DNA from: Phyto melanocephala
Taxonomy: Eukaryota > Arthropoda > Insecta > Diptera > Rhinophoridae
Length of the DNA: 64,000 nucleotides
Assembly (NCBI GenBank): GCA_941918925.1
Contig: OW799234.1
Coordinates: 132,908,895-132,972,894, forward strand
Direction of reading: 5' to 3'
The notes under the pieces were generated by a model. It did no database searches, was not told the origin of the DNA, and saw nothing but the letters and a program-made list of their open reading frames with translations. Position 1 is the stretch's first letter; each line of letters starts with the position of its first letter. A program made the position numbers and the translations under genes. Shown one piece after another: positions 45,106-58,258 of this stretch.

Positions 45106-45930
45106 TTTATACCCTTCACACAGTGAAAAGGGGTATATATAGGTTTGTCATTCCGTGTGAAATTTCTACAATTTTCATTTCCGACCCCATAAAGTATATA
45201 TTTTCTGAAAGCTTATGAATAGGGGAGTCGATTAAGCCCTGTCAGTCTGTCCGTCTGACCGTCTGTCCGTGTGTATGTTGAAATCAACTTTTTGAAGCCC
45301 CCCGACATAGGTTGGACCCGGGTAAGGTATTAAAATATCAGAAATATTCGGGAGTAGATCGGTATTGAAAATCAAAAACATCGGTACATAAACAACTGAG
45401 ATATGAGCAAAAACCCACGACCACCTCGATTTTCTTTTCACAAAAACAACATTACAACAACAACATACATACATACAAACGTGTATACTGGTTAGGGAAA
45501 ACGTGGCATCGAATCCCAGCTGAGCCAAAAAATTTTTTTTTTTAATTTCGTTTAAAATTTTTTTTTTATTTTTTTTTTATTTTTTATTTAATCTATTATA
45601 TATATTTTTATTATTTTTTTTTTTAATTTTTTTTTTTAATTTTTTTTTATTTTTTTTTTGTTTTATATATATTATATATGTATATAATAATTTTTTTTTT
45701 TAATTTTTTTTTTAAATTTTTTTTTTATATTTTTTTTTTTTTGTTTTTTTAACATACATACGTGAATTTATAATTTTACAATGGGATGTTTTTATATATG
45801 TATGTTTTTATATGTATGTACGTATTTCATATGGGGTAAATGGTGACACAAACTACTGTTATTGCATGACTACACGTTGTGAAGGGTATATAAGATTCGG
45901 CACGGCCGAATATAGCGCTCTTACTTGTTT
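45106..45930 (-). mobile_element. Family-H repeat, copy h, complete
   Basis: Both termini are present: ATACCCTTCACACAGTG at the left and ATTCGGCACGGCCGAAT followed by AGCGCTCTTACTTGTT at the right, with the long T-rich centre (45530-45750). Confidence 0.8.
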
Positions 45931-45935
45931 TCAGT

Positions 45936-46317
45936 GTACTTTTTTTCCAGTAAAAACTTTTTTAAAAAACTCTGTGTAAAAGTCACACAAATCTGTTTTT
46001 AGTTAATTCGGTTAATAAAAAATATGTGGAAAATGTTATTAAATAGTGTATAGTAGAGGATTGTATTGGCTATATTTCCTCATACATAGTTTCTTCCATA
46101 TTATATTTTCCATAACAGTTTTTTCAAATAACTATTTCTATGAAAATCACACAACTCTCTTTTTGGTAAATTGGGTTCAAACGAAAAGATGTTAAAAATG
46201 AAAAATGGGACATTACCACAGTATTGGCTACATTACCTTATATTTAGTTTCAAGATGTATTTAAATAGGTGATTGCAGTTGATCCCCTGAGTTATTGTTT
46301 ATAATTTACAATGAGTC
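45936..46317. other. Unassigned sequence
   Basis: Contains a short imperfect duplication (GTATTGGCTA..TTACCTCATA near 46060 and 46220, also at 45078). Otherwise nothing. Confidence 0.3.
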
Positions 46318-46632
46318 TTAATTCAACTCTGGTCAGGTCAAGAGATCGCGTGCGTTATTGTCGTCGAATAAAGACAATCTAGCCGTACCTTTTCTTCTGA
46401 CTTCGAGAGTTTTGCGTCTTACTCTTGCATTGGTTAATTGCGTGGCGTCGGGAGGTATAGTTACCCGGAGTCTCAATTAACCTTTGCAAAACTTTTAAAA
46501 ATAATATTATTCGCGTTCAGCTCCGACTTCCTATATGGAGGTATAGGTCAACTTACGGATACTGAACCTGTGTGGGATATCCTGGCTCTATGGTTTTAAA
46601 ACCCTGCCATTAAAATTAAAAATAAACAAACA
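46318..46632 (-). repeat. Structured interspersed repeat (family S), copy 2
   Basis: Inverse of the copy at 33554, with matching start and end. It keeps the GGTTAATTG/CAATTAACC pair, but the inner ACTGTAC hairpin is shortened. Confidence 0.75.
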
Positions 46633-47479
46633 ATATAATAATAATTTACAATTATCAAAAATTGTTTTCTTTCTTGGGTATTTGTTTACAAAAATACAAA
46701 GAAAAAATAAATTTTTTCGAGAAACGAAACATTGTTCCGTGTTCCCAAAGACGAAGGCAAATGTTATTGTGCTTTAGTTTAAATTTTCTGTTTTAGCTAA
46801 AAATGTTTCATTACAGCGAAAGTGATTCAGATTTATATTCACAAAATACAATATCTTATTAATCATAGCATTAAAATCAAATAAGATATCAAGTTATTAA
46901 ACATATACACATATCAGAAACGAATAAAAATAAAAATCACACCAATATTATAGTCCTAAGCGTTCTGATCATAAGCAATTAAATTAAATAAAGTTTTTTG
47001 GAATTTAATTTCGATGCTTGTTAATTACATTTGTAAGAATGCAATTAAGTTAGCCGTGTCTTATATCCCTTAATGAGCCGCATATCTAAACTTAATATAA
47101 ATAACAAGGTACTTATTTACACAACTTATATTCGTCCGATTATGACCTATAGTTGGCAAGTCTGATGCCAATAGGCTGCTAAAACTCATATAAAAAATAG
47201 CAAATTTTTTTTCTTATTTGTAGCCATGTAACACATGGCCAATAAAAATTATATAACAAGATTATTACTCCTACAAACTTATTTAAAAGAGCAATTTACA
47301 AACAAAACAAAACCTTTATTATCAGTATCAGCTATAATTAGAATTGAAATTCGTGAGAGCTTTATGCTTAAAAGTCAAAAGTGACATGGAGAAGCAACGT
47401 AAAATTTTCTGCGGTAAATATAATATAAGCCAAAGGAAATTAAATTGAATTTAAGATTACGAAAGTAATGTATTTTTAG

Positions 47480-47482
<3 letters not shown>
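46633..47482. other. Unassigned AT-rich sequence
   Basis: Nothing was recognised. Confidence 0.3.

Positions 47483-47527
<45 letters not shown>
47483..47527. repeat. (TA)n microsatellite
   Basis: About 22 TA units that served as target for the adjoining hAT element. Confidence 0.95.
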
Positions 47528-47529
<2 letters not shown>

Positions 47530-47530
<1 letters not shown>

Positions 47531-48715
47531 ATAGCTGTTAAGTAATGATTACTAATCATAATAATTAGTAATTAGATTTTTTTTTTAAAGGTGAAGTAAT
47601 GATTATATTACGATTATTTTCAGATTCGCACGATTACTAATTGATTACGATTACAGATAATCAAAAAATAATCAAGATTAATAAAAATTACGAAAAAATA
47701 ATCAAAAATAATAAAAAGTAATTGAAAAATAATTCGACTACTTTCGAAGATTACTTGTGTTTATGTATAATTTTTTTAGCTTGTATTAAAAAATCTTTCG
47801 TATAGGTATTTCTTTCTTTCGTATAGGTATATAATATATATTGGTTAATTACAACATAATCAATCAAAAAAATTTATTTTGAAGTTGTAACTTACGACCT
47901 TTTCGATTTTAGGTGACTATTTGTATACATATATATATATATATTCTTTACCGTTATTGAAAACTTAATAGATTCTATATGTATGTCATACTTTTTTTTG
48001 CTGAATTCCTTTTTTTTGCTGACCAGATTTACCAAAAATATGATTTACTAAGGGATGCATTTATTTTTTTTAACACGCCCTTAACGTCTTCAGCTCCAGT
48101 TGAACGACTGTTTTCATTTGCCGGGATCGTCAACAGTCCAAGGCGGCAATCATTGTCTGATTTTTCTTTTGAAAAATTAGTTGTAATAAAGGCCAAATGT
48201 AAACATATGTAAATTATAAAACTTTTTTTTGTGAATTGAATGTATTCTGAATGTATGTATTTCTTTTTTATTTTTATTATTTTCCACCTATTTTTCCCTT
48301 TTTTGTTGATTAAGTAAGTACTTAAATTGTTATCGGTTGTTTTGTTATTGAAGTGAATAAACCTATATTTTGTATAAAAACTATCTAATTTGGTTTTATT
48401 TGTTCAGAATTTTTTTAACGTTTTAAATGCAAATTTTTAAAAATAAAATGTTTGTATAAAATAATGCGCATTCTGCATTTTAAAAAAATAATCGAATATA
48501 ATCAGAAACAATCCTTGAAAGTAGTCAATTATCTTTTTGATTACTTTTGATTATTTTCTCGTAATCCTAACTAATCTTATTTATTTTTGGATTATTTGTA
48601 ATCATAATTAATTAATAATCAGGAATTGTTAAAAAGAGAATTATGTAATCAATACCATTCTTTTTAAAATTTAATCTAATTGATTACTAATCGTAATCCA
48701 AATTTAACAGCTCTG
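47530..48715 (+). mobile_element. hAT deletion derivative (1186 bp)
   Basis: Ends CATAGCTGTTAA and (inverted) CAGAGCTGTTAA, continuing as imperfect GATTACGATTAGTAATC-type subterminal repeats. The 8-bp flanks ATATATAC are identical (47522-47529, 48716-48723). It encodes only the transposase C-terminus. Confidence 0.9.
47979..48212 (+). pseudogene. hAT transposase C-terminal dimerisation fragment
   Basis: KYDLLRDAFIFFNTPLTSSA then PVERLFSFAGIVNSPRRQSL and FEKLVVIKAK: the hAT dimerisation domain (PSSAPVERLFS..G.. NFE.LV..K). The DDE core is deleted. Confidence 0.85.
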
Positions 48716-48879
48716 ATATATACATATATTTTTTTTCTTTTCTATTTTTATTTTGGTTATTGATGTAGTTTGGGTTAAGTTGTAATTACTATGTAATAAT
48801 TTGTTTTGGCCTTTTGGGGCTTTTTTATTACGAATTTGGATTAATAAATAAATAAATAAATCGTACAATTTTATGCACA

Positions 48880-49570
48880 ATATATTTAATCCTCATTCTA
48901 TTAGTCTCACTTTAGTACAAAGTTTGTCCATTGTGGTCTAAAATCAAACAAATGTAATCTGATAGGTCCGAAAAAAAAAGAATTTGTTTTTCCGGGATTA
49001 ATATGAAGAGACGTGACATCCACAAGTTTAAGTTAGACAAATCAAAGTTTGTATTCGCTTGGAACTCCCCTGATAATACTAATTGTATGTCATCAGCAAA
49101 AGCAAAGATTTTAACATTACTATACAAAAGAAAATTAAATAAATCACCCAAATATTAAATAAATAGAATCGGACGGAATCCTCTGGAACACCAGATCTCA
49201 CAGACTTCAAATAAGAGGAAAAACCATCAAGAGATACAAACTGCCTATGATAACAAAGATAGAACCAGATTAACGAACAAATTGATTTTGAAAATTTGTA
49301 TCTACTATTAAGTTTCTTAACAAACAGTTAATGACTGACCTGAGCGTTAGACAAGTAAATTGAAACTAAAACACTGACATTACCCTGATTTCATAACTAC
49401 ATAATAGAGTCAACCAATTCAGTCAGAAGTAAAATCCTACTACGACCATGACGAAAACCAAGCTGACACTCTCTAAAAAACTTATTATCATCAAGCCATC
49501 TTACGATTGAATTACCTAATTTCCACATTTTTTAGAAATCAGAATGATCTTTGAAGTTCTCTAAGCACTA
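48880..49570 (-). pseudogene. jockey-type LINE reverse transcriptase remnant
   Basis: In broken frames on the minus strand: RWLDDNKFFRECQLGFRHGR, LVSLDG-like then SVRSGVP, DLFNFLLY and IFAFADDIQLVLSGE with an intact ADD. These are RT blocks of jockey/CR1-type elements. No ends or EN domain were recognised. Confidence 0.7.
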
Positions 49571-49921
49571 GGGTAGTAAAAAGTGGTTAAAATATTGTTA
49601 ATAAAATATACATATGGAAAAATAATCTAGTATAAACATTTCACAGATATTTTATCAATTCCCACCGAGGAAGATTTTATTTAAGTAAAAAATAATAAAT
49701 CAGTCTCAGTAATATTAGAAAAACTGAAGCAATTACCATCATATACCGTGAGAAATCATGCTCAGCATCAAACACATTAATTTGATTACTTACAAAATTA
49801 GTGGGCCGTGGTTATCCCTTTTCCATGGTAAAAACATCAGGGATGCCAATTTTGTCCGTTTTGTCAAAATTGGTAGATTTGTTAATTTAAGCCAACTTTG
49901 GTTGGTTGGTTTGACATAATT

Positions 49922-50684
49922 ATACCCTTCACACAGTGAAAAAGGGTATATATAGGTTTGTCATTCCGTGTGAAATTTCTACAATTTTGATTTCCGACCC
50001 CATAAAGTATATATTTTCTAAAAGCTTATGAATAGGGGAGTCGATTAAGCCCTGTCAGTCTGTCCGTCTGTCCGTGTGTATGTTGAAATCAACTTTTTGA
50101 AGCCCCCCGACATCGCTTGGACTCGGGTGAGGTATTAAAATATCAGAAATATTTGGGAGTAGATCGGTATTGAAAATCAGAAACATCGGTACATAAACAA
50201 AAACCCACGACCACCTCGATTTTTTTTTCACAAAAACAACATTACAACAACAACATACATACATACAAACGTGTATACTGATTACAGAAAACGTGGGATC
50301 GAATCCCAGCTGAGGCAAAAAAAAAATTTTTTATATTTTCTTTTTTAATTTTTTTTTTATTTTTTTTTTTATTTTTTATTTAATATATTATATATATTTT
50401 TATTATTTTTTTTTTTAATTTTTTTTTCAAATGTTTTTTTTTGTTTTATATTTATTATATATATTTTAATTATTTAAAAAAAAATTTTTTTTTTTAATTT
50501 TTTTTTAACATTTATACGTAAATTTATAATTTTACAATGGGATGTTTTTATATATGTATGTTTTTTATATGTATGTACGTATATCATATGGAATGGTGAT
50601 ACAAACTACTGTTATTGCATGATTACACGTTGTGAAGGGTATATAAGATTCGGCACGGCCGAATATAGCACTTTTACTTGTTTT
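49922..50684 (-). mobile_element. Family-H repeat, copy i, complete
   Basis: ATACCCTTCACACAGTG at the left; hairpin ATTCGGCACGGCCGAAT and TTTTACTTGTTTT at the right. Very close to copy h, with a shorter T-rich centre. Confidence 0.8.
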
Positions 50685-50919
50685 TTCAAGTTTTTGGTAG
50701 AATATGATTATTTTTAGTTAAAAGCATAAAGTCAAAATAATTTAAATAATAAATGTCCTTAAAAACTTTTTTATTGCTATTAAATGTGCAAAAGCTCTAT
50801 TTTTACACTTGAAACATTAAAATAACATTACGTGTCAATACTTTTAATTCAATTGTCATAATGAAGAAAACTAGAGGATTATGTTAAATTGGTGAACAAC
50901 TGGCCCTTCTAAAAAGTTA

Positions 50920-51036
50920 GCGTCGTAGTCATAAAAAATATTTAAGGTTTATTATAAGCTTATTTGACAGATGTTGTAGAGAAATTTGTCAAATAAGCCT
51001 TCAATAAACCTAAAATATTTTTTATGAATACGGCCC
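50920..51036. mobile_element. 117-bp palindromic MITE, copy 2
   Basis: Same hairpin unit as at 32501. The left arm is slightly diverged (CGTCGTAGTCAT); the right arm (TTATGAATACGGCCC) is canonical. Confidence 0.82.
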
Positions 51037-51432
51037 TTAATATGTATGTATGTATTTATATTACGAAAAATGTCAACATTTAGCAAATTGGTTTACTTTG
51101 ATATAGACTTTATGTCACTTTTCTTTTAATATTAATACAACTTAATCGTAAAAATATTTTATAGAAAATAAATTTTTAATTTAATAAATTGTCAAAGTTT
51201 AGTGCAATTTTTAATTTCGTTTATTAAAGATTTTGTTTTTGCTATTTCAATCATTGAATTTATTTCAGGGAAAAGCAATTTGAGATAATTGTTGGTTTTG
51301 GTAGGCTTTGGTCCTTTTTTAAGAAAAATTTGTTATGAAAATTACTTTCTTTATAACATCCCTGGTATCTTGTTTTTAAATTCTAGAAGGTTTGTTGTCA
51401 GAGTTTTAAATAACTCACTAAATTCCAAGTTA

Positions 51433-51712
51433 TCCCACGATGGTTCAGTATCCGTAAGTCGACCTATACGTCGGAGCTGAACGCCTAAATTATTATATTC
51501 TTATTAAAAGTTTTGCATGTGGTCAATTGAGACTCCGAGTAACTGTAACTTGTTACCGTTAACCGACGCTACGCAATTAACCAATCCGAGAGTGAGACGT
51601 AAAACTCTCTCAGCCAGATGAAAAGGAAGGCCTGATTGCCCTAATTTTACAACTATAATGTCAGTAAAGCGCAAGTTCTTGATCCGACCAGAGCTAAATT
51701 ACAAGTGTATAA
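51433..51712 (+). repeat. Structured interspersed repeat (family S), copy 3
   Basis: Matches copy 1 from GGTTCAGTATCCGTAAGTC to ACCAGAGCTAAAT but lacks the first ~60 bases. Confidence 0.75.
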
Positions 51713-54535
51713 GTAGTTTAAGAATAATTTGCACTAAAAGCTGTTTTATATATGATGTATGACATAAAATAGCCAGCTGGGCTCGCACCACTACTATAAG
51801 TGTAATCTGCGCTTTCCTTTACAAACAAAAAGAACTACAAAACGTAGACAATTGATTATTTATATATAAATATGAGTGCTGATTGACACACATAAGTTAA
51901 ATTCTCGTCAAGTTTTGATTTATGGAAAGGGAGGCAGAGAGAATAAACAGAGGTAATTCTGTACCTCCGTTCTAGTCAAGTTTGTTTATTTTGCTTTTCT
52001 TTCGCATAGTCTAGTTTGATTTCTACTCTTCTTATCCGCAAAGAAAACGAAAATTTATAAAACGTGTATGAGCGCAAATGCAAGTTCATAAGAAAATTGA
52101 ACAAAAACTGATCAAGTTTACATGATGTGTCTGATCCACGTCTTATTATTAAAACATTTGTTTTAAACTGGCACTAATTCATTAATACTTTCGATGTGCC
52201 ATCCCTGATCATAAATGTGGCATCTCAATTTTAACAAATTTTTATATTTATCTCTTTCTAACTAACTACTTTGCTATCAGTTCCAATCAGTCAAATTAGA
52301 CAGCTTTTAAATTTCAATTCGTACGGTCGTGTGATACGCATAACTATCCAGAAAAATTCTAATTAAACAAAATTGAAAAATACATATATATCCTATAATG
52401 TTTTTTCATTTAATTAATATCACTAGAAATTCAAAAATTATAAAAATATTTTAATAGTAAACCGCACGTTTTATAGCCAGACAATGGAAAAATAGTAAAT
52501 ATTTTTATACAAAAAGTGCGCAGAAACTATTATCACAAAAAATATAAAAAAGAGGATTGTGAAGAAAAAAAATAGAATATGTAAAAAAATCCAATTAGAG
52601 TTCTGTTTATTCCATTGTAGTGGAATTTATTTTTCTGTTTGTGTATATTTTGGTCTTTTAACGAATTTTAAAAGTTAACGCTAGTTGAATACTAGCGTCA
52701 ACGCCGCCGTTTAACGTACTATACTGATATGTGTGATGAGTGTGTATAATACGTGAGTTTATATATGTGTGCGTGTAATTAATTCAAAAACATCAGTGGT
52801 ATAATAAAAATAAAAAAAATAATCAAAATTAAAAGAAAATATATAAATAAAACAGAGTGGGAGCAGTGACGGATATTATATACCCTCCGCCTCACAAAAA
52901 TTCGTCATATATTTCCTTTAATTTTTGGTCGGTACCAAAGTGTAATATTTTGTTATTGTTAATGTTGTGTTGTCATTTTACTATATATTTGTCATTATCT
53001 TTTTTTCTTTCTCATATTTATTAAATAAAATTTTGGTTGAAAAGAAATATTTAACTCCTGTGATGATAAAATTTGATTTCATCCTATAATTTTTGACGTT
53101 ACTACGAATATACATACCTATATAAACATAGCATACACACGTTTAAATATTGAACACTACAAAAACAAGTGTAAAAGAAAAAAAATCCGAAAATAGAATT
53201 ATATGTGTTTTTTTTAAGAAACAACAAATATATTAACGCTAATAAAAAGGAACTAAGCAATCAACAAAAAAGTTACGTATAGGTACATAAACCAACAAAA
53301 AGGAAAAAATAAACAGTAAGTTGGAAAAAAACATAATAGGTACATGGTGTAATCATATAAGCTGATAGCGCAGACGGACAGAATTTTTTGTCTCTTTTTT
53401 TTATAGATAGTTTGACAATACTTTGCACTGAAATCTTTTTTTATATATAGAGTTCGATATATTCTGGTTCAAAAAAATAGTCAACTGGATAGATATGAAA
53501 AGAATTGACAATAAATTAGCTCTTTGATGCGATTCTTAAATCTCTATTTTAAATCAATGAGTCATTACTTCTTATAAAACACATTCATATCGTTGGTCAC
53601 ATATGTATATAGAAAGGCCCTAGCTTAAATAATTGTTACTCTAAATAATGGAAAAACGTTATAGAAATTGTGTTATCATAATGTAATATACATAAATATT
53701 TTGTGGTGTATTTGTTGAAATGTATGGAAATCACCGAAAAACTAAATTTCGTAAAAAATACGAGTCAGGGCCTTTCTACTTGTGACTATCGATATGTATG
53801 TATGTAGCTACCTTAATGGTTTGTAATGTAAAAATTTTTGTTTTCTTTATAGGTAGGTAGGTAACTAATAATTATGTTTTTATGCGAAAAATTCAATTTG
53901 TAATTTTTTTAAACTCTTTACACTCATTAACAATACGGTATTACCTCGAAATTTATAATATTTCCACTTTTCAACTAAAAAAATTAACATTTACAATTAA
54001 CATTAACTATCCATTGTAAATGTTTTTACAATATTCAGTCTATTCTTTCATCTCAAAAATCACGTTAAGACAATTTTCGTGATATTTTGGTGTGACCCTT
54101 ATATCAAGAAAACATTATTGCTTTGAGGTAATACAGAAGCTACAACTCAGAAAAGCAAGTGTAAAAATTATTCGTCATAGACTTTTATGAAGCAATTTCA
54201 ATTTTTGTAGTCCACGAAATGCGAACCTTTTCTTCTTAGCAAGTGATCAAATAATTTTCTTTTGCAAAAGCATATGCAATTTAACGATTTGAAAAATCAA
54301 GGATCGTTCTATGGATGTGTGTATCCAAAATCGTCTTATCCAAAGACCACCAAATAACGAACTCAAGGCGTAGTTTACAGCAAAAAGTATAAAATATATT
54401 GCTTGTAGTACGAGTATAATGGCATTGGATTTTTTCATATCAAGGTGAGGTTTCCAAATTTTATGTTAAAACAACTATGGATTAAGCCGTATATGTTAAA
54501 ATCTTAGAAGAGGTTGTGGTACTATATACCGTCGA
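51713..54535. other. Long unassigned AT-rich stretch
   Basis: No coding frame with recognisable similarity was found. A perfect small inverted repeat AACGCTAGTTGAATACTAGCGT lies near 52678. The moderately less AT-rich part at 52660-52870 could be an untranslated exon, but no splice partner is seen. Confidence 0.3.
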
Positions 54536-54680
54536 TAACATGCCAATAACGTGGATGTTTCAAGAAGACGATAACTACAATCATACCAGCGAAAAGGTAA
54601 ACGAGTGGTTTATTGATTATTTAATAAACGACATGATGGCGATGAATTTAAACCCCATTGAAAGTCTAAATTAAGTCGTA
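54536..54680 (+). pseudogene. Tc1-like transposase remnant
   Basis: MPITWMFQEDDNYNHTSEKV then NEWFIDYLIND, MAMNLNPIESLN and a stop. This is the Tc1 block FQQDNDPKHTS..V..WF..LNPIE with the usual WPAQSPD stretch lost. No inverted repeats were recognised. Confidence 0.75.
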
Positions 54681-55167
54681 AAGAAGTCAAAGTTCGATTA
54701 AACCAAAGGCAAAGACATGTAACTAAGTATTACAAATTTCTTTTTATATTGTTGGGGAAACACAAAAGTGAAAAGTTGTGTTTTGTTTTATTTTCTTTCA
54801 AACAAGTGTATTACAAATATTATTTTGACCCATTAATTTTTTAGGTTTTTCAACTAATTAATAAATAATTGTTCTTAAAATAAATAAATATTTTATTTTA
54901 GTATATCGCAGGTTTTTTTATTGCGGTTTGGGTGAAATAAAAACAACATTTTTTAAGATGTATCTAAATTGATTTACTAAAACTTTTAATTATTTTTACT
55001 TTGACCGCAGCGCAGCTACATATTGATATCGGTGTAAATTTTAGCGTTTGTAAATTTAAGGGAAGCACCGAAGTTTTTGGATTTTAGATCTTATATCTCA
55101 GTAAGTTTCAAACAGATTTGTTAGTTTTTTTTAGAAATAATTTTATTAAGTTATTGATGCAATTAAA

Positions 55168-57592
55168 CAAGTAAGAGTACTATATTCGGCTGTGCCGAAT
55201 CTTTTATACCCACCACCAATTTTGTGTACATTTAAAACACAATATTTATTATTTTGTTAATCGCTATGGAATAATCTCTTTATAATAAAATATGTATCAC
55301 TTTCTTTGTAGAGGGTGGTTAAATTTTAAGGGCCCATGTTGAAGGTGAACTACACCTAGCCTTTAAATTTGTTTTCTGCATTTCACATGACATTTCTCAA
55401 CCTCAAACTTACTCAATTTGATCCGTGAAAAGATACGCAAATAAGCAACGCTTTAAAGTTATTCAGGTTTTTTATAAAAATGGGCGTTCAAATCAAAATG
55501 CATTTTGTGCACTTCGTGATTCTTTTTGTCATCATAATCGTTCAAATTTGTCCACAATCGGGAGAATTGTAAAAAATATTTAAATTTCGGCAAAACAGGT
55601 CTGTATAAAATGTTAAAAAATCTGTGAATGCCTTCTTAGTGCGTTGAATGGGAACCATTGCTGTTTTTTGCGATTGTGTGGCAAAAGAGCAGTCAACCTC
55701 GACTCATCATCATGCCCAACAATTAAGCATCAACATTGTCATTGCAATTTGGACCATCAGAAAGAGGAGTGGCGCCAAGGATGGGGGGCCGATATTTTGT
55801 TAAATACATAATTGAACCATACAAATATTATCATTATAAAAAGACATAATAATAAGTTCCTAAATAATTTGTGTTTTATTTAAATTCAACTTCGGTCCTT
55901 AACATTTAACCAGTCTTTATAACTTCGATATGCTACTAAAATGCTTTTGTAAATGTAGTCTTTCAATGAAAGTGGGCGTTAAAGTAGGGGTGTCAATAAA
56001 GTTTCTGCTAATAAATACAACTTAGATATTTCAATATTCCTTTATTTTCCCAAAAACTTTGTCAATAGAGAAATTACATGAATTTAAGATAAACCGGGAG
56101 GTAGGCGTTAAAGTGGGCATGTCATTTAAACTTTTTGGCACAACAATAACATTGATTAGAAGGATATACGTAGCAAATTCGATCATCATACCTCTAATTT
56201 TGGCGGATTTATGAGCTTTTAAATTTCATTAACGGTAGATAACGTGAAAAGTGGGCGTTATAGTAGGCGTGTCAAAGTTGTTTTTGCGAATGAGTACAAC
56301 TTAGATGTTTCAATAAAGCCCTTTATTATTCCAAAATCTTTGTTAATAGGGAAATTATATGAATTTTAGGTAAAACGTTATATGGAAGGTGGGCGTAAAA
56401 GTGGGCGAGGCACCTTAATTTTTTGGCACAGTAATGACATTGCCTAGGGGGATATACGTAGCATATTCTATCATCATACCTCTAATTTTGGAGGTTTTAT
56501 GAGCTTTTAAATTTTATTAACGGTAGATAACGTGAAAAGTGGGCGTTATAGTAGGCGTGTTAAAGTTATTTTTGCTAATGAGTACAACTAAGGTATTTCA
56601 ATATAGTCCTTTATTATTCCAAAATCTTTATTAATGGAGAAATTATATGAATTTCAGTTAAGCCCTTATATGAGAGGTGGGCATAAAAGTGGTCGTGGCA
56701 CCTTAATTTTCTGGCACAGTAATGACATTGCCTAGAAGGATATACGTAGCAAATTTTATCATCATACCTCTAATTTTGGCGATTTTATGAGCTTTTATTT
56801 CATTAACGATAGATGACGTGAAAAGTGGGCGTTATAGTAGGCGTGTCAAACTTGTTTTTGCTAACGAGTACAACCTAGATGTTTCAATATAGTCCTTTAT
56901 TATTCCAAAATCTATATTAATAGAGAAATTATCTGAATTTTGGGTAAAACGTTATATGGGAGGTGGGCGTAAAAGTGGGCGTAGCACATTGATTTTCCGT
57001 TTCCAAAAAGCGTCTCACCAAAAAGCAAAGTGTGCAAAATTTCAGAGTCGTACATCCAATTTTGTTGCTTTTATGACGATTTTGTTTTTAAATATACCGA
57101 AAAATACACTGTGCGGTATAAATTTTCGTACATTTTGATCGATAACTCCTTTCCTAATGCATAAATTTAGATAACTTTCGGGGAAAAATATTGTTTTTAC
57201 TCAGGAAATATATATTTGAAGTTTCATGAGTCTACGTTAATGCGTTTGGACACAATTCCATTTTATTCGATTTTCGAAGGACACGGTTTTTTCGACCTAC
57301 TCTTGCTTTTCGAGCTATAACTCTCTTCCTAATATTCCGAATTAGCCCATTTTCAATACCAAACAAACCTTGTCTATAAGAAAGATTCTGGCAAAATTTG
57401 AGCCCCCTAGCTTTCTCGGTGCGACCTCTATCCTGCTTTCAACAGACGGACGGACATAGCTATATCGTCATCAAATCAAACCCTGATTCAGAATATATAT
57501 ACTTTATGGGGTCTAAAATGGATATTTCGATGTGTTACAAACGGAATGACAAAATGAATATACCCACACCATTTTTTGGTGGCGGGTATAAA
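55168..57592 (+). mobile_element. Family-H repeat, copy j, expanded by tandem units
   Basis: Hairpin end AACAAGTAAGAGTACTATAT with ATTCGGCTGTGCCGAAT, and the far end at GGTGGCGGGTATAAAAA after ACTTTATGGGGTCTAAAATG. The interior holds about four ~289-bp tandem units (55965-56990), where copy f holds about one. Confidence 0.75.
55965..56990. repeat. ~289-bp tandem repeat, about four units
   Basis: AAAAGTGGGCGTTATAGTAG recurs near 56242, 56531 and 56819 (diverged at 55970). Each copy is followed by GTACAACTTAGATGTTTCAA, CTTTATTATTCCAAAATCTT and GGTGGGCGTAAAAGTGG. Confidence 0.88.
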
Positions 57593-58258
57593 AACAACGT
57601 ATTTTTCAAACATCTTTTGCTTATAACTTTGTGCATTTGGGTCGATTTATCCAAAATTTTGTACGTGTCTATTAATTTATCTAGGGCTTAAAAATATTAA
57701 CTTTTGTGGTAATGATATGGGAAAAAATTGGCAGTCGTGTTAATTTTCTCATATCTTAGAAAGTTCAATAACGAGTTTAAAGATAAATTCTTAATTTTAA
57801 TACGTTCCACTTTAATGCTAATTACATTAACACTCTGTTAAATAAGCTGAATTTTAAAAATTGAGATTTTTTGATAAGAAAAATTAAAAAATTTATTTTT
57901 TCAATAATAATTTATTAAAAACAAATTAATTTAGTACATTTAGAACATTTTTAGTAGAAGTAGGCCATATTAAAATATATCACCGCCTGTAGCGCTTTAG
58001 AACTGTAGAACTGTAAGCAACAACAAGTAAAGTAAAATATTTTATTCGACAGCTCCAGAGATATATTAAAAAAATTACATAAATTTGTTATAAATAGTAT
58101 AACCAAATTTTCTGTTGTAAGATTTGCGTAACAAAAAACGTCGAACTTAAGCATAAGAGTTAATTTAATTAAGAACTGAAATCACATTTGAGTTATAAAA
58201 ATAAATTCTCTGCAGATTTAAAATATGTAGTCTAACTTATTGTATTGTTTTAGATTCT
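57593..58258. other. Unassigned AT-rich sequence
   Basis: Nothing was recognised. Confidence 0.3.

Noticed and set aside
45232..45528. ~98-codon open frame on the minus strand, also at 50055-50318 and related frames near 10383 and 23582
   Set aside because: All are family-H repeat DNA in the same frame. Similarity among them reflects repeat copies, not a gene family, and none has a start context or conserved length.
56956..57138. Open frame beginning MGGGRKSGRS
   Set aside because: Lies across the last unit of the 289-bp tandem repeat; repeat-derived.
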